In this document: piece by piece, positions 1 to 7,049 of the stretch | How the letters are laid out: each line of letters starts with the position of its first letter | Position numbering within the stretch: the first letter of the stretch is position 1 | DNA from: Acidobacteriaceae bacterium | GTDB taxonomy: Bacteria > Acidobacteriota > Terriglobia > Terriglobales > SbA1 | Length of the DNA: 8,109 nucleotides | Assembly (NCBI GenBank): GCA_019237515.1 | Contig: JAFAGX010000504.1 | Coordinates: 1-8,109, forward strand | Direction of reading: 5' to 3' | Notes under the pieces: generated by a model | Told to the model about the DNA's origin: nothing | The model's input: the letters and a program-made list of their open reading frames with translations, nothing else | Database searches by the model: none | Made by a program: the position numbers and the translations under genes

Positions 1-1397
1 TTCTGAACGCCGTCTCCATCAACATGTCGAATATGGTCGGGACGGGACCGTTCATCACCGTTCCGGCCATCATTGCCACTCTCGGTGGTCCACAATCGCT
101 GATCGCCTGGGGTGTTGGGGCGCTGCTCGCCATCGCTGATGGCTTGGTGTTTGCTGAACTGGGAGCTTCCATTCCGGCTTCGGGCGGATCGTACATTTTC
201 CTGCGCGAGTGCTTCGGCCGACAGCGCTGGGGCCACATGATGGCTTGGATTTTTGTCTGGCAATTTCTTTTCAGCGGCACCTTGGAAATTGCGACCAGCA
301 GCATCGGCATGGCCGAATACACCGGATTTCTGTGGCCAAAGTTGATCGAATACCGATGGGGCGTGAAGTTGCTGGCGGCTGCCATCACGGCGCTGGCCAT
401 GCTCGCGCTCTACCGAAAAATTAAAGACATTGCCCGTTTGATGCTGATCCTGTGGATTGGCATGCTGCTCACAGCAGCGTGGGTGATTTTCACGGGCATG
501 ACCCATCTCGACACCAAACTGCTCTTTGATTTTCCACCGGCAGCATGGCACATCGGCTTGCCATTCATGCTCGGGCTCGGGAACGGGACTATGCTGGTGA
601 TGTTCAATTTTCTCGGCTATTACCAGATCTGTTATCTCGGCGATGAAGTCAAACGTCCAGAGCGCGTCATCCCGTTCGGTGTGATCTTTTCGATCCTGCT
701 TGTGACCGTGATTGATTTTCTTATCTCAATCAGCTTCACCGGAGTTGTGCCATGGCGCGAGATGATTCAGCCCGGTTCCCAGGCATTCAACGCGATCGGC
801 TCCGTCTACATGCAGAGAATTCATGGACACTGGGCTTCGGCGTTGATGACGGTCATGGTGGAAGTGACCGCTTTCGCTGCCACCTACGCCATGATGCTGG
901 GCTACTCGCGGATTCCCTATGCTGCCGCGCTGGATGGCGCGTTCTTCCGATGGTTTGCCGAGGTTCATCCCACAAAGCGTTTCCCGCACCGCGCGCTGCT
1001 GCTGGTTGGATTTCTGGTGATCATTTCCTGTTTCTTTGATCTCGTGCAGATTATTACCGCTCTGATGCTGGCGAGAATTCTTTCCATGTTTGTCGCGCAA
1101 ATTATCGGCTTATTGATTTACCGGCACGTTCGCCCGGATGCGCCCCGGCCGTTTCGCATGTGGCTGTACCCTTTGCCTGCCCTGTTCGCACTGTGCGGAT
1201 GGCTGGGTACATTCGTGACTCCCGCTTTGCAGCCGGGTGGCTGGCGATATATGGCTTATGCTTTTGGCACGATCGGGGCGGGATTTGCTGCATATTTGAT
1301 TTTGGCTTGGCGGAAACGCGAGTGGCCTTTTCTGCCGCCGCAACCGGATGCGCCATTGGGGCCGAATTCGGAACTGGAACCGGAAGGCAGTTTTTGA
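1..1397 (+). CDS. APC superfamily (amino acid/polyamine-type) permease, 5' truncated by window edge
   Basis: This is probably an inner-membrane secondary transporter of the amino acid-polyamine-organocation superfamily. The reading frame is open from base 3 (Leu-Asn-Ala-Val-Ser-Ile-Asn) into an internal Met at 24, so the true start lies upstream of the window. What is visible is 464 codons ending in TGA at 1395-1397. The first helix carries NMVGTGPFITVP, which corresponds to the unwound G-S/T-G motif of TM1 that binds the substrate backbone in APC transporters. GELGASIPASGGSY-like spacing (AELGASIPASGGSYIF) follows TM2, as is typical of the family. About 11 hydrophobic helices are apparent, with a proline-rich cytoplasmic tail (WPFLPPQPDAPLGP) after the last. 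Substrate cannot be read from sequence. The family usually carries amino acids, amines or polyamines, which would fit the aminotransferase three genes downstream. The gene is co-directional with the next three genes, but a 149-base gap with hairpin repeats separates it from them. Confidence 0.9.
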   Translation, partial: LNAVSINMSNMVGTGPFITVPAIIATLGGPQSLIAWGVGALLAIADGLVFAELGASIPASGGSYIFLRECFGRQRWGHMMAWIFVWQFLFSGTLEIATSSIGMAEYTGFLWPKLIEYRWGVKLLAAAITALAMLALYRKIKDIARLMLILWIGMLLTAAWVIFTGMTHLDTKLLFDFPPAAWHIGLPFMLGLGNGTMLVMFNFLGYYQICYLGDEVKRPERVIPFGVIFSILLVTVIDFLISISFTGVVPWREMIQPGSQAFNAIGSVYMQRIHGHWASALMTVMVEVTAFAATYAMMLGYSRIPYAAALDGAFFRWFAEVHPTKRFPHRALLLVGFLVIISCFFDLVQIITALMLARILSMFVAQIIGLLIYRHVRPDAPRPFRMWLYPLPALFALCGWLGTFVTPALQPGGWRYMAYAFGTIGAGFAAYLILAWRKREWPFLPPQPDAPLGPNSELEPEGSF

Positions 1398-1447
1398 GCC
1401 GCTTCGACGCGTTACAATCATTCGGCTGTTCGCCGATTAATTCGATC

Positions 1448-1530
1448 GGTGGCCCAGGTTCCGCGAGCGTTCTTCGCGAGCTAACCTGGGAGGGTGGCCC
1501 AGGTTCTGCGATCTTTGCGAGCTAACCTGG
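1448..1530. repeat. Tandem pair of 45-base-period hairpin repeats (CCCAGGTT/AACCTGGG)
   Basis: Two copies of a repeat beginning GGTGGCCCAGGTT start at 1448 and 1493, a period of 45 bases. Each folds on itself. In copy 1, CCCAGGTT (1453-1460) pairs perfectly with AACCTGGG (1483-1490), and an inner CGCGA (1462-1466) pairs with TCGCG (1474-1478). In copy 2, CCAGGTT (1499-1505) pairs with AACCTGG (1524-1530), and the inner stem is GCGA/TTGC with one G-T pair. The loops differ between copies while the outer stems are kept, as in REP-like or MITE-derived palindromes. The pair fills most of the gap between the permease and the oxidoreductase and ends 5 bases before the oxidoreductase ribosome binding site. 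It may therefore attenuate read-through or mask translation, although neither stem is followed by a T-run. Confidence 0.85.
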
Positions 1531-1535
1531 AAGCT

Positions 1536-1540
1536 GGAGG
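1536..1540 (+). promoter_or_regulatory. Ribosome binding site that selects the GTG start of the oxidoreductase
   Basis: GGAGG lies 6 bases before GTG at 1547 but only 3 bases before the in-frame TTG at 1544. The spacing favours GTG, giving a protein that begins Met-Ala-Arg-Leu-Gly-Ile-Gly, directly at the Rossmann strand. Confidence 0.75.
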
Positions 1541-1546
1541 AACTTG

Positions 1547-2599
1547 GTGGCGAGACTTGGTATTGGGGTCCTCGGTGTTGGGGAAATGGGTAAGCGCCAT
1601 GCGGAAAACTTGCGCCGCCTGGTTCCGGAGGCGCGCCTAATCGCGGTGGCCGATGTGGCCGCTGAACGCGCACGGCAGGTTGCTGAGGAACTTGATATCG
1701 AGCGCTCATTCGGCAGCTTCGAGGACATGCTGGCGCAAAACGACATCCAGGCTGTTCTTATCGCCACTCCGGATAAGTTTCACGCCCAGAGTATTCGTGC
1801 CGCAGCCGCAGCCGGCAAAGACATTCTTTGCGAGAAGCCACTGGCTCTCAATCTTGCTGATGCTCACGCTGCTCTCGATGCCGTCGCCAAAGCCGGCGTT
1901 CGCCTGCAAATCGGATTCATGCGTCACTACGATCCCCCGTACGTTGCAGCTATGAAACGGATCGAGGCCGGCGAGATTGGCGAGCCGGTGGTCTTCAAGT
2001 CTGTTGGCCGCGATAAAGATGTGCCTCCAATCGCAGCCTACCAGTCGGGCGTCAACGGCATGCTCTTTTACAACAACACCATTCACGATTTCGATCTCGC
2101 GCGCTGGATGATGCGGGATGAGGTAAGCGAAGTTCAGGCCTACACGACCGTGGCCATCCGCCCGGAAGTTGCCAACTACAACGACGTGGTTGCGAGCGTG
2201 GTGAATCTGAGATACGCACACGGTGCTATCGGCAATATCGAATCCTACGTTCAGGCGATCTACGCGTATGATGTGCGAACCGAAGTGCTCGGCTCCAAAG
2301 GCGCGGTTTTCATTGGCAACGTCGCACACACGCCTACCGCATTTCTAAGTGCCAATGGCCGAACTCAGCCCTTAGCCGATCATTTCCTGACAAGATTTGC
2401 GGATGCTTATCTGGCGGAGGTTCGCGACTTCGTACAAAATATGCTGAACGACCGGCCACCGCGTATCACGGGCGAAGATGGCCTGAAGTCGCTCGCTATT
2501 GCTGTCGCCGCTGAGAATTCGCATCTGCAGGGAAAGCCCTGTGAGGTGACTGAGCGCGTAGGTGCTAGCAAAGGCACCGCTACTCACAGTGCGAACTGA
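1547..2599 (+). CDS. Gfo/Idh/MocA family oxidoreductase, inositol 2-dehydrogenase-like
   Basis: This is a probable cytoplasmic NAD(P)-dependent dehydrogenase of a sugar or cyclitol hydroxyl, 350 residues, a normal family length. The N-terminal Rossmann fold starts at residue 5 with the dinucleotide motif GVLGVGEMG (residues 7-15). The family signature CEKPLAL (95-101) supplies the catalytic lysine K97, the same number as in Bacillus subtilis IolG as I recall it. GFMRHYD (123-129) and NNTIHDFDLARW (176-187) are strongly IolG-like, and H180 would be the catalytic histidine. The position four residues before that histidine is Asp in IolG-type enzymes but Asn176 here, so inositol itself may not be the substrate. 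The start is set by GGAGG at 1536-1540. A transaldolase-like gene follows after 50 bases and a DegT aminotransferase comes after that. Gfo/Idh plus DegT pairs also occur in kanosamine/AHBA pathways (NtdC/NtdA, RifL/RifK), so an oxidation-then-transamination role is an alternative. The family call is firm; the substrate is inferred. Confidence 0.9.
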   Translation: MARLGIGVLGVGEMGKRHAENLRRLVPEARLIAVADVAAERARQVAEELDIERSFGSFEDMLAQNDIQAVLIATPDKFHAQSIRAAAAAGKDILCEKPLALNLADAHAALDAVAKAGVRLQIGFMRHYDPPYVAAMKRIEAGEIGEPVVFKSVGRDKDVPPIAAYQSGVNGMLFYNNTIHDFDLARWMMRDEVSEVQAYTTVAIRPEVANYNDVVASVVNLRYAHGAIGNIESYVQAIYAYDVRTEVLGSKGAVFIGNVAHTPTAFLSANGRTQPLADHFLTRFADAYLAEVRDFVQNMLNDRPPRITGEDGLKSLAIAVAAENSHLQGKPCEVTERVGASKGTATHSAN

Positions 2600-2639
2600 T
2601 ATCGAAAGAAATTGCTTTGTACACGAGAACGCTGCTGAC

Positions 2640-2644
2640 GGAGG
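2640..2644 (+). promoter_or_regulatory. Ribosome binding site that selects the ATG start of the transaldolase-like gene
   Basis: GGAGG ends 5 bases before ATG at 2650. An in-frame TTG at 2617 would add 11 residues but has no such site before it, so ATG 2650 is preferred. Confidence 0.75.
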
Positions 2645-2649
2645 ATTCT

Positions 2650-3747
2650 ATGAGTCGCGCAGTTGCAGCTACTTATAAAAGCCCGCTTCACGAAATGACG
2701 CAGTCCACGCCGACTTGCCTGTGGAACGACTCCGCCTCCATTCAGGAGCTCACCTATTCCATCGAACACGGCGCGGTCGGGGCGACCTGCAATCCCGTCA
2801 TCGTGCTGGGCGTTCTCAAGAAAGAGATGAACCTCTGGAAAGAGCGCATTCTGCAGCTGATTAAGGAGCGAGCGACTGCGGATGAAGAGGAAATTGGCTG
2901 GCAACTGGTTCGGGAAATCTCGACCAAAGCGGCAGGCCTGCTCAAGCCGGTTTTTGATCAGCATCGCGGCAAGAACGGCAGGCTTTCCATCCAGACCGAT
3001 CCGCGATTCTTTCGGAACCCTGAAGCTATTGTTGCTCAAGCGGAAGAATTCAGCCGGCTCGCGCCGAACATGATCGTAAAAATTCCCGTCACGCGCGCAG
3101 GAATTCCGGCAATTGAAGAAGCCACGTATCGCGGCATCAGCATCAATGCCACCGTCTGCTTCACGCTCCCGCAATGCATTGCCGTGGCCGAGGCGGTCGA
3201 ACGCGGACTCACTCGCCGCGAACGCGAAGGCAAAGACGTCGCCTCTATGGGCCCAGTCTGCACCATCATGGTCGGCCGTCTAGACGATTGGTTGAAGGTC
3301 CTGATCGAGAAGGACAACATCGCAATTGACCCGGGATACCTGGAATGGGCCGGCGTGGCGGTCTTCAAAAAGACTTACCAGCTTTTTCGCCAGCGCGGCT
3401 ATCGCGTCCGCTTGTTATCTGCAGCTTTTCGCAATCACATGCACTGGAGCGAACTGATTGGCGGTGACATTGTGATTTCACCCCCCTATTCGTGGCAGGT
3501 TCGATTTAATGCGAGCGATATAGAGGTGCGCGATCGCATCGCCGATCCCGTCGATCCAAAGATCGTTCACGAGCTGTCGGCGAAATTCGGCGACTTCCGC
3601 CGAGCCTACAGCGAAGGTGGACTGAGCATCGAGGAATTCGATGCATTTGCTCCAACTCGGCGGACTCTGCGACAATTCATCGCGGCTTGTCACGATCTGG
3701 ATGCGCTGGTGCGGGACTTCATGATTCCCAATCCAGACGTCGCTTAA
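2650..3747 (+). CDS. Transaldolase-family Schiff-base aldolase/transferase with atypical active site
   Basis: This is a 365-residue (alpha/beta)8-barrel protein of the transaldolase family, longer than E. coli TalB (about 317) and far longer than fructose-6-phosphate aldolase FSA (about 220). Landmarks in order are WNDSAS (25-30, Asp27 matching the catalytic Asp of TalB), ATCNP (45-49, Asn48), LSIQTDPR (112-119), MIVKIPVT (141-148, Schiff-base Lys144), GISINATVCF (162-171, Asn166) and CTIMVGRLDDW (204-214, phosphate-binding Arg210). Aligned by eye to remembered TalB motifs, the catalytic Glu96 is Gln115, Ser176 is Thr205 and Phe178 is Met207. Gln at the first position is the state found in FSA, so the enzyme may be an aldolase rather than a classical transaldolase. 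It lies between a dehydrogenase and an aminotransferase gene and probably shares their transcript. It might cleave or transfer a dihydroxyacetone unit from a product of the local pathway. Family is well supported; reaction and substrate are inference. Confidence 0.88.
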   Translation: MSRAVAATYKSPLHEMTQSTPTCLWNDSASIQELTYSIEHGAVGATCNPVIVLGVLKKEMNLWKERILQLIKERATADEEEIGWQLVREISTKAAGLLKPVFDQHRGKNGRLSIQTDPRFFRNPEAIVAQAEEFSRLAPNMIVKIPVTRAGIPAIEEATYRGISINATVCFTLPQCIAVAEAVERGLTRREREGKDVASMGPVCTIMVGRLDDWLKVLIEKDNIAIDPGYLEWAGVAVFKKTYQLFRQRGYRVRLLSAAFRNHMHWSELIGGDIVISPPYSWQVRFNASDIEVRDRIADPVDPKIVHELSAKFGDFRRAYSEGGLSIEEFDAFAPTRRTLRQFIAACHDLDALVRDFMIPNPDVA

Positions 3748-3765
3748 GCAAGTTACGATGTAAAG

Positions 3766-3785
3766 CCTGCGATTCCGTCCGCAGG
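3766..3785 (+). other. Small GC hairpin in the gap before the aminotransferase gene
   Basis: CCTGCG (3766-3771) and CGCAGG (3780-3785) form a perfect 6-bp stem with an 8-base loop. It lies in the 70-base gap after the transaldolase-like stop codon and 22 bases before the next ribosome binding site. No T-run follows, so it is not a convincing terminator. It may be a processing or attenuation hairpin, or chance. Confidence 0.3.
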
Positions 3786-3807
3786 AACAACCCTCAACTT
3801 CTTGACT

Positions 3808-3812
3808 GGAGG
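3808..3812 (+). promoter_or_regulatory. Ribosome binding site that supports the GTG start of the aminotransferase
   Basis: GGAGG lies 5 bases before GTG at 3818. No ATG is positioned comparably, and the protein from this GTG begins at the conserved family N-terminus (Ala-Ile-Thr-Gly-Gly-Glu-Pro), so the start is well supported. Confidence 0.75.
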
Positions 3813-3817
3813 CATAC

Positions 3818-5116
3818 GTGGGAAACCTGGCAATTACTGGCGGTGAACCGTTACGAAAAACTCCGTTTACAAACTGGCCCATCGCAACCAAGCAGATCGC
3901 ACAAGCCTTAGATGACGTCCTTACTAGCACAAAATGGGGCGGCCAACCGTTTCCGGGAAAATATGCTGTTTCCTTCGCGAAGCGATTCGCGGAAATGCAC
4001 ACTGCAAAATACGGGCAGTGCGTCAATACCGGAACGGTGGCCATTCAGGCCGCACTTAAAGCCATCGGCATCCGTCCCGGCGACGAGGTTCTCGTTCCTG
4101 CCTACACCTGGGAAGGCACGGTTGGGCCGGTCCTTCTGGTCAATGCTGTTCCAGTATTCATTGACGTCGATCCCGATACTTACTGCATGGATGCCAAGCT
4201 CATCGAGAAAGCGATCACGCCCAAAACCAAAGCGATTCTTCCGGTTCATCTTGGGATGCGGTTTGCCGACATCGACGAGATCCTGCGGATTGCCGCCAAA
4301 CACAAAATTAAAGTCATTGAAGACTGCGCCCATGCGCATGGCGGTATGTGGAAAGGCAAAGGCGCGGGCTCCATGGGCGATGTTGGATGCTTCAGTTTCC
4401 AATCGAGCAAGCTCATCACTTCGGGCGAGGGCGGCGCGGTCATCACCAACAATTTGGAGTATATGGAGTTGGTGCAGAGCTACATCAACGCCGGACGTGC
4501 CAGTCTTACCGACAAATTTCATCACCGCATCATTGGATTCAACTACCGCATGGGCGAATTCCAGGCTGCGGTTCTCTGCGCTCAACTTGACGGTTTGCCG
4601 GAGCAGGCCGAGATTCGCGCCCAGGCGATGAAGCATCTTGAAGGCAAGTTGAAAAATACTGAGGCCATAGGGCTGCTGAAACCCGACCCGCGAATCACCC
4701 GCTTAGCGCCGTATGGTTACGTCCTCAAATATTACTCAGATAAGGCCAGCGGAATTCCACGCGCCGAATTCGTTGCTGCATTGCAGGAAGAAGGCGTGCC
4801 TTGCGATGGCCTGTTCTACGAGCCGGTATATAAGAGTTCGCTTTTCCCCATAGATTCAGCTGACTTCCCGGCTCTAAGTTGGGGACGTGAAAAGCCGCTC
4901 GATCTCAGAAACATGTACTCCTGTCCAGAGTCGGAGCGCGCCGCGTATCACGAAGCTGTCTGGTTCCCACATCAGCTATTCCTGGGAGGCAACGAGGACG
5001 TGGACGCGATTGCCAACGCGATCCATAAAGTGCTGGAGAACATTGAGGATTTGCGCGGATTGGACCACAAATCGATTCGCAACCAGCGGTTGAGCCGCGC
5101 GGATCGGGAGAGCTAA
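3818..5116 (+). CDS. DegT/DnrJ/EryC1/StrS family PLP-dependent aminotransferase
   Basis: This is a cytoplasmic fold-type I aminotransferase of 432 residues, within the family range and slightly long. It probably swaps a keto group on a sugar or cyclitol for an amine, or the reverse, using Glu or Gln. The N-terminus LAITGGEPLRKTPF (4-17) followed by NWP is the opening seen in AHBA synthase and aminocyclitol aminotransferases (StsC-like). Landmarks are VNTGTVAIQAAL (69-80, PLP-phosphate loop), PAYTWEGTV (94-102), IEDCAHAHG (167-175, Asp169 contacting the PLP ring nitrogen) and SFQSSKLITSGEGGAV (193-208, with Schiff-base Lys198). Lys198 is present, so this is an aminotransferase and not a lysine-lacking dehydratase relative. 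It is last of the plus-strand set and converges on iolD. Next to inositol genes, scyllo-inosamine or another amino-inositol is a plausible substrate. A 3-keto-sugar made by the upstream dehydrogenase is an alternative. Family call firm, substrate unknown. Confidence 0.92.
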   Translation: MGNLAITGGEPLRKTPFTNWPIATKQIAQALDDVLTSTKWGGQPFPGKYAVSFAKRFAEMHTAKYGQCVNTGTVAIQAALKAIGIRPGDEVLVPAYTWEGTVGPVLLVNAVPVFIDVDPDTYCMDAKLIEKAITPKTKAILPVHLGMRFADIDEILRIAAKHKIKVIEDCAHAHGGMWKGKGAGSMGDVGCFSFQSSKLITSGEGGAVITNNLEYMELVQSYINAGRASLTDKFHHRIIGFNYRMGEFQAAVLCAQLDGLPEQAEIRAQAMKHLEGKLKNTEAIGLLKPDPRITRLAPYGYVLKYYSDKASGIPRAEFVAALQEEGVPCDGLFYEPVYKSSLFPIDSADFPALSWGREKPLDLRNMYSCPESERAAYHEAVWFPHQLFLGGNEDVDAIANAIHKVLENIEDLRGLDHKSIRNQRLSRADRES

Positions 5117-5135
5117 CACGCCGCAGAAGCTGTGC

Positions 5136-5197
5136 TGTCATCCTGAGCGAAAAGTGTCGTTCGCGTTCGCGAATGAGCAATTGCGCTCGGGATGACA
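5136..5197. terminator. Long REP-like inverted repeat, likely bidirectional terminator between convergent genes
   Basis: TGTCATCCTGAGCG (5136-5149) pairs with CGCTCGGGATGACA (5184-5197) over 14 positions, with a single T-G pair. Inside the loop sits a second perfect hairpin, TTCGCG TT CGCGAA (5160-5173). The element lies 19 bases after the aminotransferase stop and 9 bases after the iolD stop, exactly between two converging transcripts. There is no conventional T-run directly after the stem. The TGTCATCC/GGATGACA ends match a dispersed repeat I recall from Acidobacteriota intergenic regions, so it may be a mobile palindrome doing double duty as a terminator. Confidence 0.7.
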
Positions 5198-5206
5198 ACC
5201 CCACAA

Positions 5207-7045
5207 CTAGAAGATTCGCTCTTTTTTTCTCGCTTCCACGTACTTGGTACGTGCTGCCTGGACGCTTTGCACTTCGGAAACTTCCGCGATCGGAACGTCC
5301 CACCACGATTCGTATCCCGGCACTCGCTTGGAATAATCCGTCTCGATTACTACCACGGAAGTTTGCGGAGACTTTCTTGCGTCCAGCAGCGCTCTCCGCA
5401 GATCATCGCGATTATGCGCGCGCACGGCGCACGCTCCTAAACTCCGCGCGTTCGCTACAAAATCTACCGACATTACGTTTCCGTCCTGCCGGTATCGGTA
5501 CTCCGTGCCCATGCCTTCATTGCCGCATGCTCGAGTCAGGCCGCCAATGCTGGCAAATCCATGATTGTCGACGAGTACTATATTGAGCTTGTAGCCTTCC
5601 TGCAGCGAGGTCACGATCTCCTGCGCCATCATTAAATACGATCCGTCTCCAACCATCACGTAAACTTCCCGGTCGGGCGATGCCATTTTCACTCCGAGCC
5701 CGCCGGCGATCTCATATCCCATGCAGGAGTAGCCGTACTCGAGGTGATAACCCTTTGGATCGCGTGTTCGCCACAATTTATGCAGATCGCCTGGCATACT
5801 GCCTGCCGCACAAACGACCACATCGCGAGCTTCGGAAATTTCATTTACGACCCCGATCACTTCGCCTTGACTGATCGGTGGTCCCCAATCCTCGTTATAG
5901 ATTCGTTCAACTTCTTTGTCCCATTCTTCGCGGAACAAACCTGCCCGCGCGGCGTACGATTCCTGCACACGAAATCCTGACAACAGTTCGCCGAGTTCTT
6001 GCAGCGTCACTCGTGCATCGCCGACCAGCGGCAAAGCAGCCTGCTTGTTCGCGTCGAATTCGCAAACGTTAACATTGATAAATCGAACAGATGGATTCTG
6101 GAATGCAGTCTGAGACGCGCTTGTGAAATCGCTGTAGCGCGTGCCGATACCGATGATCAAATCCGCTTCGCGAGCAAGGATATTTGCGCCCGGCGTTCCC
6201 GTAACGCCCATCGCACCGAGGGCCTGAGGATGATCGTAGGGCAGCGCGCCTTTTCCAGCCTGCGTCTCCCCCACCGGAATTCCAGTGGCCGCGGCGAAAC
6301 TCTTTAGAGCTTCGGTGGCTTCCGAATAAATTACCCCTCCGCCAGCCACGATCATTGGCTTTTGCGCCGCGCGGATCCACTCGCCCGCCCTTGACAAAAG
6401 TTCGCGATCACAGCGCGCACGCGGAACCAGCCACACTCGTTTTTCGAAGAATTCCTCGGGATAATCGAAAGCCTCGGCCTGGACATCCTGCGGCATTGCG
6501 AGTACAACCGCTCCGGTTTCCGCAGGCGAGATCAACACTCGCATGGCTGCTGGCAGTGCGGTCATTATCTGGTCTGGCCGCTCGATGCGATCCCAATACC
6601 GAGCGATGGGCTTGAAACAATCATTGACAGAGATATCCTGCGTCGCACCCGATTCCAACTGCTGCAAAACCGGTGCCACATTCCGCCGGGCGAAAATGTC
6701 TCCCGGTAAAAGCAGCACAGGAACGCGATTGATGGTCGCTCCTGCCGCTCCGGTAAGCATGTTCGTCGCTCCCGGGCCAATCGACGTGGTGCAGATCAGG
6801 GTTCGAAGCCGATTGCTCGCCTTCGCGAAAGCGGCTGCGGTGTGGACCATCGCCTGCTCGTTGCGAACCAGGTAGTAGCGCAAATCGTGGTCTTGCTCAA
6901 GTGCCTGGCCTAGACCGGCAACATTGCCGTGCCCGAAAATTCCCATGCACCCATCGAAAAACCGGTGCTGTTTTCCATCCCGTTCCGCGTACTGAGTTTT
7001 TAAGAACGCAATGGTGGCTTGCGCAGTAGTCAGTCGTTTTGTCAT
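5207..7045 (-). CDS. iolD: 3D-(3,5/4)-trihydroxycyclohexane-1,2-dione acylhydrolase (ThDP-dependent)
   Basis: This is the ring-opening enzyme of myo-inositol catabolism. It hydrolyses 3D-trihydroxycyclohexane-1,2-dione to 5-deoxy-glucuronate in the cytoplasm, using thiamine diphosphate and Mg2+. The protein is 612 residues, close to the usual IolD length (about 620-640), with the three-domain layout of the acetolactate synthase/pyruvate oxidase superfamily. The N-terminal PYR domain has FGHGNVAGLG (37-46) and the ThDP-activating Glu63 in VRNEQAMVH. The central domain holds AGGGVIYS (234-241). The C-terminal PP domain has the ThDP/metal motif GDGSY...DNHG (466-496, with Asp467 and Asn494). The C-terminus SWWDVPIAEVSE (580-591) is typical of IolD. 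The start is ATG at 7045, 4 bases after the iolB stop, so translation is probably coupled. An in-frame TTG at 7063 would overlap iolB and is less likely. No active-site residue looks missing. Confidence 0.95.
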   Translation of the reverse strand: MTKRLTTAQATIAFLKTQYAERDGKQHRFFDGCMGIFGHGNVAGLGQALEQDHDLRYYLVRNEQAMVHTAAAFAKASNRLRTLICTTSIGPGATNMLTGAAGATINRVPVLLLPGDIFARRNVAPVLQQLESGATQDISVNDCFKPIARYWDRIERPDQIMTALPAAMRVLISPAETGAVVLAMPQDVQAEAFDYPEEFFEKRVWLVPRARCDRELLSRAGEWIRAAQKPMIVAGGGVIYSEATEALKSFAAATGIPVGETQAGKGALPYDHPQALGAMGVTGTPGANILAREADLIIGIGTRYSDFTSASQTAFQNPSVRFINVNVCEFDANKQAALPLVGDARVTLQELGELLSGFRVQESYAARAGLFREEWDKEVERIYNEDWGPPISQGEVIGVVNEISEARDVVVCAAGSMPGDLHKLWRTRDPKGYHLEYGYSCMGYEIAGGLGVKMASPDREVYVMVGDGSYLMMAQEIVTSLQEGYKLNIVLVDNHGFASIGGLTRACGNEGMGTEYRYRQDGNVMSVDFVANARSLGACAVRAHNRDDLRRALLDARKSPQTSVVVIETDYSKRVPGYESWWDVPIAEVSEVQSVQAARTKYVEARKKERIF

Positions 7046-7049
7046 GGGA

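Noticed and set aside
1391..1418. Possible promoter with -10 TACAAT (1413-1418) just after the permease stop
   Set aside because: The -10 box is good, but no acceptable -35 exists at 16-18 bases. TTGAGC at 1394 leaves only a 13-base spacer and overlaps the stop codon.
1706..2329. 207-codon open frame antisense to the oxidoreductase
   Set aside because: It has no family motif or ribosome binding site, and it lies entirely within a well-supported gene on the other strand.
2584..3174. 196-codon open frame antisense to the transaldolase-like gene
   Set aside because: Same reasoning: the sense-strand frame carries the catalytic motifs and the antisense translation shows nothing recognisable.
3908..4636. 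Long open frames opposite and alongside the aminotransferase gene on both strands
   Set aside because: They are shadow frames of a gene with clear family motifs. Their translations show no recognisable domain and have the Arg/Ser-rich look of off-frame high-GC sequence.
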